Below the pieces are notes generated by a model that was not told the DNA's origin, did no database searches, and worked only from the letters and a program-made list of their open reading frames with translations. Source: JACJWR01 sp963752505 (GTDB taxonomy: Bacteria; Actinomycetota; Actinomycetes; S36-B12; UBA10799). Taken from it: a DNA stretch of 64,000 bases. Below are positions 1-8,178 of the stretch, in pieces (the first letter of the stretch is position 1; each line of letters opens with the position of its first letter). Position numbers and translations under genes: made by a program. Where the stretch lies: contig CAVVYM010000009.1 of NCBI GenBank assembly GCA_963752505.1, positions 124,001 through 188,000 on the forward strand, in the 5' to 3' direction.

Positions 1-954
1 TCTCTGGGTCCCGTTGCCGAACGCGAGGGCGTCTCGTTGAAGTTCTACGAGTTCCGCTTGAGCCCTGAGACCGTCGGCTTGGTCCACGACGTGGAAGGGG
101 TGTGCGCATTCGTCAACGACCGCATCGACGCCCTGGTCGTGGAGCAGTTGCGCGAGGCCGGCGTCGGCCTGCTTGCCATGCGATGCGCCGGTTTCAACAA
201 TGTTGATCTCGATGCCGCCCACGAGGCGGGTCTGTCGGTTTGCCGTGTGCCGGCCTACTCCCCCTACGCAGTCGCAGAGCATGCGGTGGCACTTCTCATG
301 GCCCTCAATCGCAAGGTCGCCAAGGCCCACAACCGTGTGCACGAGTTGAACTTTTCCCTCAACGGCCTGGTCGGATTCGACCTCAACGGCCGCACCGCGG
401 GCATCGTCGGCACCGGTCGCATTGGCCAGGTAACCGCGGAAATCCTGTCCGGTTTCGGGATGACCATTCTGCTCACTGACCCCTACCCCAATCTGGAGTG
501 GGCCAACGAGAAGGGCTTCACCTACGTCGATCTCAACGAATTGGCGGCCAACAGCGACGTCATGTCGCTGCACACTCCGCTCACACCGGAGACGTTGCAC
601 CTCGTGGACGGTGAGCTGCTCAAGAAGGTCAAGAAGGGCATCTACATCATCAACGTCAGCCGCGGTGCCCTGGTTGACACCAAAGCCTTGATCAAGGCTT
701 TGAAGAAGGGTCGGGTCGGCGGCGTTGCCCTCGACGTGTACGAGGAGGAAGAGGGTGTCTTCTTCGAGGATCACTCCGACCACATCCTGCACGACGACAC
801 CCTTGCCCGACTGCTGACGTTCCACAACGTGGTCATCACCGCCCACCAGGCGTTCCTCACCGAAGAGGCCTTGACCGATATCGCCAACGTGACGATCGAG
901 AACATGCGCAGATTCGCCGAAGGCGAGGAGTTGCTCGAGGGCACGGTCCTGTAG
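1..954 (+). CDS. ldhA: D-lactate dehydrogenase, 5'-truncated by window edge
   Basis: NAD-dependent D-2-hydroxyacid dehydrogenase interconverting pyruvate and D-lactate in the cytoplasm. The frame is open from base 1, so the true start lies outside the window; the TTG at 37 is not credible as a start. Comparison with remembered E. coli LdhA suggests only about 15-20 N-terminal residues are missing. Visible hallmarks are RCAGFNNVD, the Rossmann motif GTGRIGQ, the substrate Arg in NVSRGALVDT, the Glu in DVYEEE and the catalytic His in TAHQAFLTEEAL. A 7-bp hairpin follows the stop. The close LdhA match makes D-lactate more likely than another 2-hydroxyacid, but specificity is inferred. Confidence 0.9.
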   Translation, partial: SLGPVAEREGVSLKFYEFRLSPETVGLVHDVEGVCAFVNDRIDALVVEQLREAGVGLLAMRCAGFNNVDLDAAHEAGLSVCRVPAYSPYAVAEHAVALLMALNRKVAKAHNRVHELNFSLNGLVGFDLNGRTAGIVGTGRIGQVTAEILSGFGMTILLTDPYPNLEWANEKGFTYVDLNELAANSDVMSLHTPLTPETLHLVDGELLKKVKKGIYIINVSRGALVDTKALIKALKKGRVGGVALDVYEEEEGVFFEDHSDHILHDDTLARLLTFHNVVITAHQAFLTEEALTDIANVTIENMRRFAEGEELLEGTVL

Positions 955-957
955 CCG

Positions 958-986
958 ACGGGGCGCGCGTTGCTGCTCGGCCCCGT
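958..986 (+). terminator. possible hairpin terminator after ldhA
   Basis: ACGGGGC (958-964) pairs perfectly with GCCCCGT (980-986) across a 15-nt loop, 4 nt after the ldhA stop. There is no U-tract, so intrinsic termination is only a possibility. Confidence 0.35.
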
Positions 987-1043
987 GGTGGAGACCGAAT
1001 TCTGCGGTTGTGGTCGTCACGTTGATGAGACATCCTCATACTT

Positions 1044-1427
1044 GTGGACGTGACGGCGCAGAAGAGGGACCTCGATCACGAGATCGAGTCCAACCCTTGG
1101 CGTGACCGTGTCCGCTCTGCGCTGAGCGGTATTCCGACGCCGGTGCGCAAGGTGCTGGTGTCCGTCAGCGGTACGGTGCTCATCCTGATCGGCATCTCGC
1201 TGGTGTGGCTCCCCGGGCCGTTCACCCTGCCGTTCGTGATAGCCGGGGTAGTCATCCTTTCGACTGAGTTCGTCTGGGCCTCGTCGATTCTGCGCGTCGG
1301 GCAAGAACAGAGTGCGCGCCTGTTCGAGATGCTGCGCAACCCGTGGATTCTGCTGGCCGCGCTCCTGGCAGCAACAGTCGCCGCCATCACCGCCTACACC
1401 TTGTTCCGTCCCGGTTGGTGGCACTAG
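1044..1427 (+). CDS. TIGR02611/PGPGW family small membrane protein
   Basis: A 127-residue inner-membrane protein of unknown function. A charged N-terminus of about 35 residues is followed by two adjacent hydrophobic helices (about 38-75) containing the family motif WLPGPF, and a third helix near the C-terminus (about 100-120). The second GTG at 1050 is an alternative start because CATACT (1037-1042) lies 7 nt before it, as in the leaderless starts elsewhere here. The last codons and the stop form the first copy of a perfect 25-bp tandem repeat. The next gene, on the opposite strand, is a decayed terC. Family assignment rests on the PGPF motif and topology. Confidence 0.75.
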   Translation: MDVTAQKRDLDHEIESNPWRDRVRSALSGIPTPVRKVLVSVSGTVLILIGISLVWLPGPFTLPFVIAGVVILSTEFVWASSILRVGQEQSARLFEMLRNPWILLAALLAATVAAITAYTLFRPGWWH

Positions 1428-1452
1428 GTTCCGTCCCGGTTGGTGGCACTAG
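1403..1452. repeat. perfect 25-bp tandem duplication
   Basis: Two identical 25-bp units abut at 1403-1427 and 1428-1452. Each contains the last seven codons and the TAG stop of the PGPGW gene. The second copy is non-coding and lies where the 3' end of the convergent terC pseudogene should be. Confidence 0.95.
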
Positions 1453-2102
1453 CTCGAGGCTCGGCTCGAGGCACTCGTGTGGTCGGTGTCATCGTCGCCG
1501 AGGTGGTCGGATGCGAAAGCGCCCGCAGGCCGAGGATCGCAAACGCATTGGCCGTGAACACGAGGAAGGGCTCCTGCGTCACGGCGAAGATGGCCGGAAT
1601 CGAGTCGACCGCGAAGATGATGTCGGTGAGCTCTATGAGGACGAGCACGGTGAGCAGTGGTGTCGCCAGCCATCGCCCACCCTCGCGAACCCAAAATCGC
1701 TGTCCGCGGTAGTCGACTGTGGGGGCACCGCTCGCTGGAACCACGCAACAATCTTGGATCGGCCACGTCGAAGTGCTCTTCCCGCTGGCGCAGCATTGTC
1801 ACGCCGGTGAAGATAGGAGGCTCCGAACAGGTAGATCACCCATGCGAAGTTGGCGAGCAAGGCCGAACAGCCGCGATGAAGGCGCCGCGGAACACCAGCG
1901 CACGAGATCCCCGTAGAACAGGACCCGATGCTGGTACTGGCGCGGTACCGCGAAGTAGCTGAAAATGATCGCCCACACGAATACGTTGTCCACCGACAGG
2001 GACTTCTCGATGACATACCCGGAGAAGTGGTGGGCACCAAACTCCGGGCCGTAGACCGACCAGATCAGTGCACCAAATCCGCACGAGTCCTGCGCTGAAC
2101 AT
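1424..2102 (-). pseudogene. terC-family membrane protein, frameshifted and truncated
   Basis: Pieces of a TerC (tellurite-resistance/Alx-type) integral membrane protein are scattered over all three minus-strand frames. In order they are YGPEFGAHHFSGYVIEKSLS and FAVPRQYQHRVLFYG (about 2065-1910), ALVFRGAFIA (about 1870-1900), LLANFAWVIYLFGA, MLRQREEHFDVADP, then DYRGQRFWVREGGRWLATPL through FAILGLRAL (about 1715-1517). At least four frame changes are needed to join them. The first helix is not recognisable, and the C-terminal third after LGLRAL is missing. It cannot encode a functional protein. The many separate shifts argue for real decay over a single sequencing error. Confidence 0.85.
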
Positions 2103-2167
2103 TTCTTCGTGAATTGATATTCCGACTCAGTGGCGGCAGCGCGAAGCCCGAATCCCTCTGGGTGCCC

Positions 2168-2173
2168 TAGGAT
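2168..2173 (+). promoter_or_regulatory. -10 box, leaderless regulator gene
   Basis: TAGGAT ends 6 nt before the GTG at 2180. No ribosome binding site fits between, which supports a leaderless transcript and that start codon. Confidence 0.55.
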
Positions 2174-2179
2174 GACCTC

Positions 2180-2479
2180 GTGACGAGCCAGGCATCCGAC
2201 CGCAGGCGGTGGACGTTCTTGTCGAATCACGGGCACACATTGGTCTACCTGGCCCAGCATGAGGATCCCCGGATCCGTGACGTTGCTGAAGGCGTGGGAA
2301 TCACTGAACGGGCGGCGCAGAGCATTCTCAGCGACCTCGCCGAGGGTGGCTACGTGACCGTTACTCGGGTGGGTCGCAGGAATCACTACAGCCTCAATCC
2401 CGATCTTCCGCTGCGCCACCCCCACGAGGCCGATCACACCGTGGGGGAATTGCTCGCAGTCTTCGCCAGGAACGACTAA
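2180..2479 (+). CDS. small winged-helix (ArsR/MarR-like) transcriptional regulator
   Basis: A 99-residue DNA-binding protein that is almost only a winged helix-turn-helix. Helices run from about residue 15. The recognition region is DVAEGVGITERAAQSILSDL (about 35-55), followed by a beta-hairpin wing GGYVTVTRVGRRNHYSLNP. There is no ligand or dimer domain beyond a short C-terminal helix. Proteins of this type are common actinobacterial regulators, often annotated ArsR-like or helix-turn-helix domain-containing. The target is unknown. The gene stands alone between the terC pseudogene and a convergent thiolase, and its start is fixed by a -10 box 6 nt upstream of GTG. Confidence 0.75.
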   Translation: MTSQASDRRRWTFLSNHGHTLVYLAQHEDPRIRDVAEGVGITERAAQSILSDLAEGGYVTVTRVGRRNHYSLNPDLPLRHPHEADHTVGELLAVFARND

Positions 2480-2532
2480 CCACGGACGAGCGCCGACCGC
2501 TGGGGCACATCGGCACGACACTCTCGGTACCG

Positions 2533-3765
2533 TCAAACACGCTCCACGAGCACGGCGACGCCGAGTCCTGCAGCGCCACTGACGGCGGCGACACCGTAGC
2601 GTCCGCCGCAGCGATGCAGTTCATCGACACAATTGCCGACCATGATCGCCCCTGTGGCTCCAAAGGCATGCCCGGCTGCCATCGTGCCCCCATGTCGATT
2701 GAATCGAGCCCCGTCCACGCTCAGATCGCGGGTGAACTTCAGGCATAGGGCTGCGAAGGCTTCCGCGAACTCGAAAACGTCAATGTCCTCGACTGCGAGC
2801 CCTGCCCGAGCGATCACTTTCTCGACGGCTACCTGCCCCGCCGTCAGCATGATCACCGGATCGACCGCAGCGGTTGCGGTGGCCACAATCCGGGCCCGCG
2901 GCGTCGCCCCGATCGCCGACGCACCTGCGTCGTCAGCGAGGAGCAGCAGCGCCGCGCCATCGGCCATCTGCGGTGATGTACCCACCGTGTGCACGTGCGC
3001 CAGCGGACCAACGTCGGGATGCATGGTCGCCACCAGTGCATCCTGTTCGGCCAGGCCGGTGAAAGCCGGCGGCAGGGTTGCCAGTGCCTCTGAGGTCAAC
3101 GAATCGCGGATCAATTCGTCGTGCACGACGAGATTTCCGTCGGCGCCGGGGACGGCGACGACCGACCTCTCCCACACTCCCGCGTCACGGGCCGCCGCGG
3201 CCCGCCGATGGGTCTGCAGCGCGTAGCCTTCCAGTGCCTCACGGTCGAACCCTTCAATGGTGGCGTTGAGGTCGGCAGCGATCCCCATGTGCACGGATCC
3301 GACTGCCGCGCCCACTTTCGGATCAGCCCACAGGGACCCTCCGTCACTGAAGATGGGAACCCGCGAGACCGATTCGACTCCCCCAGCCACCATCACCGAG
3401 CCGCCCCGTGACCGGATTTCGCTGGCTGCGCGCGCCACCGCCTCAATGCCCGAGGCACAGAAACGATTGACTGTCACCCCTGGCACCGAGTCTGGCCAGC
3501 CCGCCAGCAGCACTGCGGTCCGCGCCACGTTTGCGCCCTGCTCGGCGACTTGGGAAGCCACCCCCAGCACCACATCGTCGACAACGACCGGATCCAATTC
3601 ATTGCGCTCGACGAGGGCTGCCTGCAGCGTCATCACCAGGTCGAGGGGCTTGAGGTGATGCAGTGCTCCGCTCTCGCGGGCCTTGCCGCGAGGGGTGCGG
3701 ACGTAGTCCAGCACATAGGCATCCGGGCGGTTGACGGGCGACTGCGAGAACGGTGGGTACGACAT
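2533..3765 (-). CDS. thiolase-family acetyl-CoA acyltransferase with altered active site
   Basis: A 410-residue thiolase. The acyl-accepting cysteine is present (Cys103 in VNRFCASGIEAV), as is the GGTMAAGHAFGATG loop with His366. Two residues that thiolases normally need differ. The Asn/His of the (N/H)EAFA motif is Ala334 (FAEAFAA), and the second catalytic Cys near the C-terminus is Ser396 (AAVSGAAGLG). Classical Claisen or thiolytic chemistry is therefore doubtful, though acyl transfer or hydrolysis through Cys103 remains possible. It is transcribed divergently from an SCP2-type thiolase 62 bp away. TAGGGT (3773-3778 on the complement) sits 7 nt before the ATG, implying a leaderless mRNA. 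Fold assignment is certain; reaction is not. Confidence 0.85.
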   Translation of the reverse strand: MSYPPFSQSPVNRPDAYVLDYVRTPRGKARESGALHHLKPLDLVMTLQAALVERNELDPVVVDDVVLGVASQVAEQGANVARTAVLLAGWPDSVPGVTVNRFCASGIEAVARAASEIRSRGGSVMVAGGVESVSRVPIFSDGGSLWADPKVGAAVGSVHMGIAADLNATIEGFDREALEGYALQTHRRAAAARDAGVWERSVVAVPGADGNLVVHDELIRDSLTSEALATLPPAFTGLAEQDALVATMHPDVGPLAHVHTVGTSPQMADGAALLLLADDAGASAIGATPRARIVATATAAVDPVIMLTAGQVAVEKVIARAGLAVEDIDVFEFAEAFAALCLKFTRDLSVDGARFNRHGGTMAAGHAFGATGAIMVGNCVDELHRCGGRYGVAAVSGAAGLGVAVLVERV

Positions 3766-3772
3766 GGTGGTG

Positions 3773-3778
3773 ACCCTA
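3773..3778 (-). promoter_or_regulatory. -10 box of minus-strand thiolase
   Basis: TAGGGT on the minus strand lies 7 nt before the ATG at 3765. Confidence 0.55.
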
Positions 3779-3792
3779 GAACACCGCGGTCG

Positions 3793-3821
3793 TTGACCTG
3801 CCCGCCATGCTGGGCTATGAA
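3793..3821 (+). promoter_or_regulatory. promoter of SCP2-type thiolase
   Basis: TTGACC (3793-3798), a 17-bp spacer and TATGAA (3816-3821). Transcription should begin at about 3828, a GTG in the gene's frame. The ATG at 3807 falls inside the spacer and would not be transcribed. Confidence 0.55.
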
Positions 3822-3827
3822 CGAGTC

Positions 3828-5069
3828 GTGACCCCGACCCCTGTCGCCATCCTCGGCGGCTACCAAAGCGACTTCGCCCGCAACATCACCCGCGACGGCC
3901 TCGACGTGTCGCATCTCGTGGCCGAGGTTGCGGCCGGGGCATTGGCGGATTCCGGAATCGACGCAACTGACGTCAGCGTGATCCACGTGGGTAACGCCTT
4001 CGGGCAACTGTTCACGGGGCAGGGCCACCTCGGTGCGATGCCAGCAACAGTCGAACCGGTCCTCAGCGGGGTGCCCGCCTCCCGTCACGAGGCGGCCTGC
4101 GCATCCGGCGGCATCGCGATTCTGGCCGCCATGGCCGATCTGGAAGCCGGGCGCTACGACTGCGCCCTGGTGCTGGGCGTCGAAGTGGAGCGCATCGTGT
4201 CCGGCGATGAGTCTGCCCACCTCATGGCGGCGGCCGCCTGGGTCGGCCACGAAGGCGACCAGGCCACCTACATGTGGCCATGGGCCTTCAGCGCCGTGGC
4301 TGACGCGTACGACGAGCGGTACGGCCTCGAGGATGCCCATCTTCGCGAGATCGGACGCATCAACCTGACGAATGCCCGCGCAAATGCACGTGCCCAAACG
4401 CGGAACTGGAGTTTATCGACCGAGAGCTTCGCGGCCGACGATCGTGCCAATCCGATCGTCGAAGGCCGACTTCGTCGCCACGACTGCAGCCAGGTGACCG
4501 ACGGCGCGGCGGCGGTGGTGCTCGCGACTCCCGAGTTCATGGCGCGTACGGGCCGCGACCTGCAATCGTCGGCGAGACGACCCGCCTCGATCATCAGCGG
4601 TTGGGGGCACCGCACGGTGGGTCTGCCGCTGGAACCGAAGTTGGCCGCAAGCACTCGCGAGCCCTACGTGATGCCACATGTGCGCCGGACGATCACCGAT
4701 GCCTGGGCGCGTGCCGGCGTTGCAGGTCCGGCCGACCTCGACGTCATCGAGACGCACGATTGCTTCACTCCCTCGGAGTATCTGGCCATCGATCACTTCG
4801 GCATCACCACACCCGGGCAGTCCTGGCAGGCGATCGAGGATGGCACCATCACGCGGGACGGGCGGTTGCCCATCAATCCTGGCGGTGGGCTGATCGGCAT
4901 CGGGCATCCCGTGGGCGCCACCGGGATCCGCATGGTGCTCGACGCCCACCGGCAGGTCACAGGAACAGCCGACGAAGTACAGGTCGACAATGCCCGCACG
5001 GCAGCCACCTTGAACATCGGCGGATCAACCGCGACAGCCGTGTCGTTCGTGGTCGGTGCACACGACTAG
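3828..5069 (+). CDS. SCP2-type thiolase (lipid-transfer/acetyl-CoA acetyltransferase family)
   Basis: A 413-residue SCP-x/SCP2-thiolase-like enzyme, a group linked to thiolytic cleavage of sterol side-chain, branched or long-chain 3-ketoacyl-CoA. Features are the nucleophile in HEAACASGGIAI (Cys91 from this start), the subgroup motif ETHDCFTPSEY, the NPGGGLIGIGHPVGATG loop and a C-terminal NIGGS. No SCP2 sterol-carrier domain is attached. I chose the GTG at 3828 over the ATG at 3807 because a -35/-10 pair with 17-bp spacing places the transcription start on that GTG. The divergent partner is a thiolase with a damaged active site. The next gene is a carotenoid-oxygenase-like enzyme, but the substrate is unknown. 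Confidence 0.85.
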   Translation: MTPTPVAILGGYQSDFARNITRDGLDVSHLVAEVAAGALADSGIDATDVSVIHVGNAFGQLFTGQGHLGAMPATVEPVLSGVPASRHEAACASGGIAILAAMADLEAGRYDCALVLGVEVERIVSGDESAHLMAAAAWVGHEGDQATYMWPWAFSAVADAYDERYGLEDAHLREIGRINLTNARANARAQTRNWSLSTESFAADDRANPIVEGRLRRHDCSQVTDGAAAVVLATPEFMARTGRDLQSSARRPASIISGWGHRTVGLPLEPKLAASTREPYVMPHVRRTITDAWARAGVAGPADLDVIETHDCFTPSEYLAIDHFGITTPGQSWQAIEDGTITRDGRLPINPGGGLIGIGHPVGATGIRMVLDAHRQVTGTADEVQVDNARTAATLNIGGSTATAVSFVVGAHD

Positions 5070-5190
5070 CCGCTCGGCACGGGTACCGTGGGAGTGCACA
5101 CGATACGCAGCACAGCGACGCCTTCGTCGGTGATGCTGGTCGAGTTCGATGCTGCATCCCAGCGTCGCCGAGTGAGAAGGCAGGCAACCC

Positions 5191-6705
5191 ATGGACGTCG
5201 AGATCGTCGGCCGCATGCTCTCCACCCTTCCGCCCGACGACGATCACCCCTACCGCACCGGACCATGGCGACCCCAGACCACCGAATGGCGCGCCGACAA
5301 CCTGGAAATCGAGGGCGAACTCCCCTCCGATTTGGACGGGGTCTACTTGCGCAATACCGAGAATCCGTTGCACCCTGCCATCGGCCGGTACCACCCGTTC
5401 GAGGGTGACGGCATGATCCACCTGGTCGGGTTCCGGGATGGCACGGCGTTTTACCGGAATCGGTTCGTGCGCACTGACGCCCTGCTTGCCGAGGCGGAGG
5501 CAGGTCGCTCGCTGTGGGTGGGTCTAGCGGAACGGGCAGGCAAGGCACCCCGCAATGACGGGTGGGGTGCCCGCGGCCATCTGAAGGATGCCTCGAGCAC
5601 GGACGTGGTGGTGCACAACGGCGCTGTGCTGTCGAGCTTCTACGAATGCGGCGATCTCTATGCCCTGGACGCCCTGACCCTCGAGCCTCGGGGCAAAGCC
5701 GATTGGCACGGATCCTTCCCCCGCGATCGAGGCGTGTCCGCTCACCCGCAGGTGGACGAGCACACCGGCGAGATGCTCTTCTTCAACTACAACGCCCAGG
5801 CCCCCCACCTCAACTACGGCGTGGTGGACGCCGACGATCGACTGGTGCACTACGTGCCGATCGAACTTCCCGGACCCCGACTGCCGCACGACATGACCTT
5901 CACCGAGAACTACGCCATCCTCAACGACCTGCCCATGATTTGGGATCCGAACCTGATGGCGAAGGGCATGTTCCTGGCCCGATTCCACCCGGAACTTCCC
6001 ACCAGGATCGGCGTCATCCCCCGCCGCGGCGCCGCATCGGAAATCCGCTGGTTCTCCTTCAACCCCACCTACGTGCTGCACTGGACCAACGCATATGAGG
6101 TCGGAGACGAGATCGTCGTCGAGGGTTTCTTCCAGCACAACCCCGAACCCGACGTGTCCCCGGATGCTTCCTACTACGAGCGAATCAACAGATTCATCAG
6201 CCTCGATGGATTCCAGTCGCGACTGCACCGTTGGCGAATGAACATGGTCACAGGTGAGTGCTCCGAGGAGTCCCTCACCGAGTCCATCACAGAATTCGGA
6301 ATGATCAACGCGTTGCACGGCGGTCGGGCCCATCGCTACACCTACGCCGCGACGGGCGTGCCGGGCCGGTTCCTCTTCAACGGCCTCACCCGTCACGATT
6401 CCCGCACCGGCAGCGAAGTGCACTACCCGCTGCCGGACGGGGTGTATGGCTCGGAGACCGCGGTGGCGCCGCGACCCGGCGCGACCGCGGAGGACGACGC
6501 CTACCTCGTCACGTTGGTCACCGACATGAACGAGGACGCCTCAGCCGCCTTGGTGTTCCACGCCTCGCGCATCGAGGAGGGACCGATCGCTCGCGTTCGC
6601 CTGCCCGAGCGCATCAGTTCGGGCACCCATTCGACATGGGCGCCCGGCCGCGACATTCCAGGCTGGCGGGAACAGGACGCAACGCAAGTCGCCGCCCGGG
6701 TGTGA
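5191..6705 (+). CDS. carotenoid cleavage oxygenase family (lignostilbene dioxygenase-like)
   Basis: A 504-residue non-haem Fe(II) dioxygenase of the RPE65/CCD seven-bladed propeller family. These enzymes cleave conjugated C=C bonds in carotenoids, apocarotenoids or stilbenes. The four iron-ligand histidines are visible: His185 (SAHPQVD), His233 (LPHDMTFTENY), His297 (VLHWTNAY) and His480 (SGTHSTW). The length is typical. No signal peptide is seen, so it should be cytoplasmic or membrane-associated. AAGGCAGG just upstream of the ATG supports this start. It sits between an SCP2 thiolase and an amidase on the same strand. No carotenoid-synthesis genes occur in the window, so the substrate stays open. 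Confidence 0.88.
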   Translation: MDVEIVGRMLSTLPPDDDHPYRTGPWRPQTTEWRADNLEIEGELPSDLDGVYLRNTENPLHPAIGRYHPFEGDGMIHLVGFRDGTAFYRNRFVRTDALLAEAEAGRSLWVGLAERAGKAPRNDGWGARGHLKDASSTDVVVHNGAVLSSFYECGDLYALDALTLEPRGKADWHGSFPRDRGVSAHPQVDEHTGEMLFFNYNAQAPHLNYGVVDADDRLVHYVPIELPGPRLPHDMTFTENYAILNDLPMIWDPNLMAKGMFLARFHPELPTRIGVIPRRGAASEIRWFSFNPTYVLHWTNAYEVGDEIVVEGFFQHNPEPDVSPDASYYERINRFISLDGFQSRLHRWRMNMVTGECSEESLTESITEFGMINALHGGRAHRYTYAATGVPGRFLFNGLTRHDSRTGSEVHYPLPDGVYGSETAVAPRPGATAEDDAYLVTLVTDMNEDASAALVFHASRIEEGPIARVRLPERISSGTHSTWAPGRDIPGWREQDATQVAARV

Positions 6706-6734
6706 AGGCCGGTTCAACCCGCGCCCGGTGGGCC

Positions 6735-6740
6735 TATGAT
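6735..6740 (+). promoter_or_regulatory. -10 box of amidase gene
   Basis: TATGAT ends 7 nt before the ATG at 6748. The upstream in-frame ATG at 6736 is part of this hexamer and so is unlikely to be translated. Confidence 0.55.
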
Positions 6741-6747
6741 CACGGCT

Positions 6748-8178
6748 ATGGCTACCTACACAGCCGTGCGGGACGACGCCCTGGGCGATCACGACATGGT
6801 GGGGTTGCTCGAACTGCTCCGCCGCCGAGAGGTGAACGGTGCCGAACTTGCAGCAGCGGCCCAGGCCCGCGCTATCGACTCTCAGCCGACGCTCAACGCG
6901 GTGGTCTCGTGGGTCCCGACCGCCCAGGTCGGCAGCCCTGACGCTCACGGCGCACTGGCAGGCATTCCGACGTTTCTCAAGGACAACGAGGAGTTCGTGG
7001 GCCTCCCCACGAGGGAAGGTTCGCGGGCCGTGCCGAGTCGCGCGGCGACCCTCGATTCGCCGATCGCTCGTCTATTCGGAAATCTGGGAACCACGATCGT
7101 GGGCAAGTCGAACATGCCCGAGTTCGGTCTCACCGCAACCACGGAGCCGCTGCTCAACGGAGCCACCCGGAATCCCTGGGCCCTCGACCACTCCGCCGGA
7201 GGCTCATCCGGGGGCGCCGCAGCTCTCGTGGCAGCGGGAGTCGTACCGATCGCCCACGCCAACGACGGCGGGGGTTCTATTCGAATCCCGGCCGCGGCGT
7301 GTGGCCTGGTCGGGCTCAAACCCTCCCGTGGCCGGTTGCCCAACCAGGTCCCAGCCGATGACCTGCCCATCCCGATCGTCGCCCAGGGTGTTCTGACCAG
7401 GTCGGTGCGCGATACCGCGCTCTTTTTCGCCATGGCTGAACACACGTACCGGTCAGACGCGGGGCTCGCCCCGATCGGACACGTGACGGGCCCGGCCAGC
7501 AGGCGACTGCGCATCGGGGTGGTCACGACCGGGGTCGCCGGTCCGGTCGCCGCCGACGTGGCCGCGTCGGTGCTCTCAACTGCGGAGCTCCTGGCCGGTC
7601 GAGGGCATCACGTGGATACCGCCGACATCGGGGTCACGCAACAGTTTGGACGCGATTTCCTGCGCTACTGGGCCGCGTTGGCCTTCGCGCTCAAGCTCGG
7701 CGGCCCGCGCCTGTACGGACCAGATTTCGACCGTTCCTCCCTCGAGCCATTGACGTTGGGGTTGGCAGACTTCTTCCGCAGCGTCGCACTCGGCGTCCCG
7801 GCGTCGGTGGCGCGCCTGCGGCGATTCCCCGGCCAACATCGCTCGTTGTTCGAGTCCTACGACGTGATCCTCTCGCCCACTACGGGCTACGCCCCACCGC
7901 CGCTGGGCTATCTGTCGCCCGAACTCGATTTCCGCACCCACGCACGCCGCCTGTTGCCGTTCGCCGGCTACACCGCAGTTCAGAACGTGGCCGGAACACC
8001 CGCCATCAACCTGCCGCTGGGGCACACTGCAGACGGGCGTCCCATCGGCGTGCAGTGTGCCGGTCCCATGGGCTCCGAGCGCATGCTGCTCGAACTCGCC
8101 TACGAACTCGAGGCCGCCTCCCCCTGGCAACACACGCCGGCGCGATCTGACTCGCCAGCGCCATTGGGAGCACCATGA
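6748..8178 (+). CDS. amidase (amidase signature family)
   Basis: A 476-residue serine hydrolase of the amidase-signature family, hydrolysing carboxamides to acid and ammonia. The Ser-cisSer-Lys triad is visible, numbered from an upstream ATG at 6736: Lys82 in FLKDNEE, cis-Ser157/158 in GGSSGG and the nucleophile Ser181 in DGGGSIRIPA. The start at 6748 is preferred because a TATGAT -10 box lies 7 nt upstream. The stop overlaps the next start by ATGA, so it is translationally coupled to the PI-PLC-like membrane protein. Substrate specificity (aryl amides, nitrile-derived amides or others) cannot be read from sequence. GatA is unlikely because gatC/gatB are absent nearby. Confidence 0.88.
   Translation: MATYTAVRDDALGDHDMVGLLELLRRREVNGAELAAAAQARAIDSQPTLNAVVSWVPTAQVGSPDAHGALAGIPTFLKDNEEFVGLPTREGSRAVPSRAATLDSPIARLFGNLGTTIVGKSNMPEFGLTATTEPLLNGATRNPWALDHSAGGSSGGAAALVAAGVVPIAHANDGGGSIRIPAAACGLVGLKPSRGRLPNQVPADDLPIPIVAQGVLTRSVRDTALFFAMAEHTYRSDAGLAPIGHVTGPASRRLRIGVVTTGVAGPVAADVAASVLSTAELLAGRGHHVDTADIGVTQQFGRDFLRYWAALAFALKLGGPRLYGPDFDRSSLEPLTLGLADFFRSVALGVPASVARLRRFPGQHRSLFESYDVILSPTTGYAPPPLGYLSPELDFRTHARRLLPFAGYTAVQNVAGTPAINLPLGHTADGRPIGVQCAGPMGSERMLLELAYELEAASPWQHTPARSDSPAPLGAP

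Noticed and set aside
5524..6423. 299-codon minus frame inside the carotenoid oxygenase gene
   Set aside because: Antisense to a gene with all four iron histidines; composition (His/Gly/Val repeats) is typical of GC-rich antisense frames.
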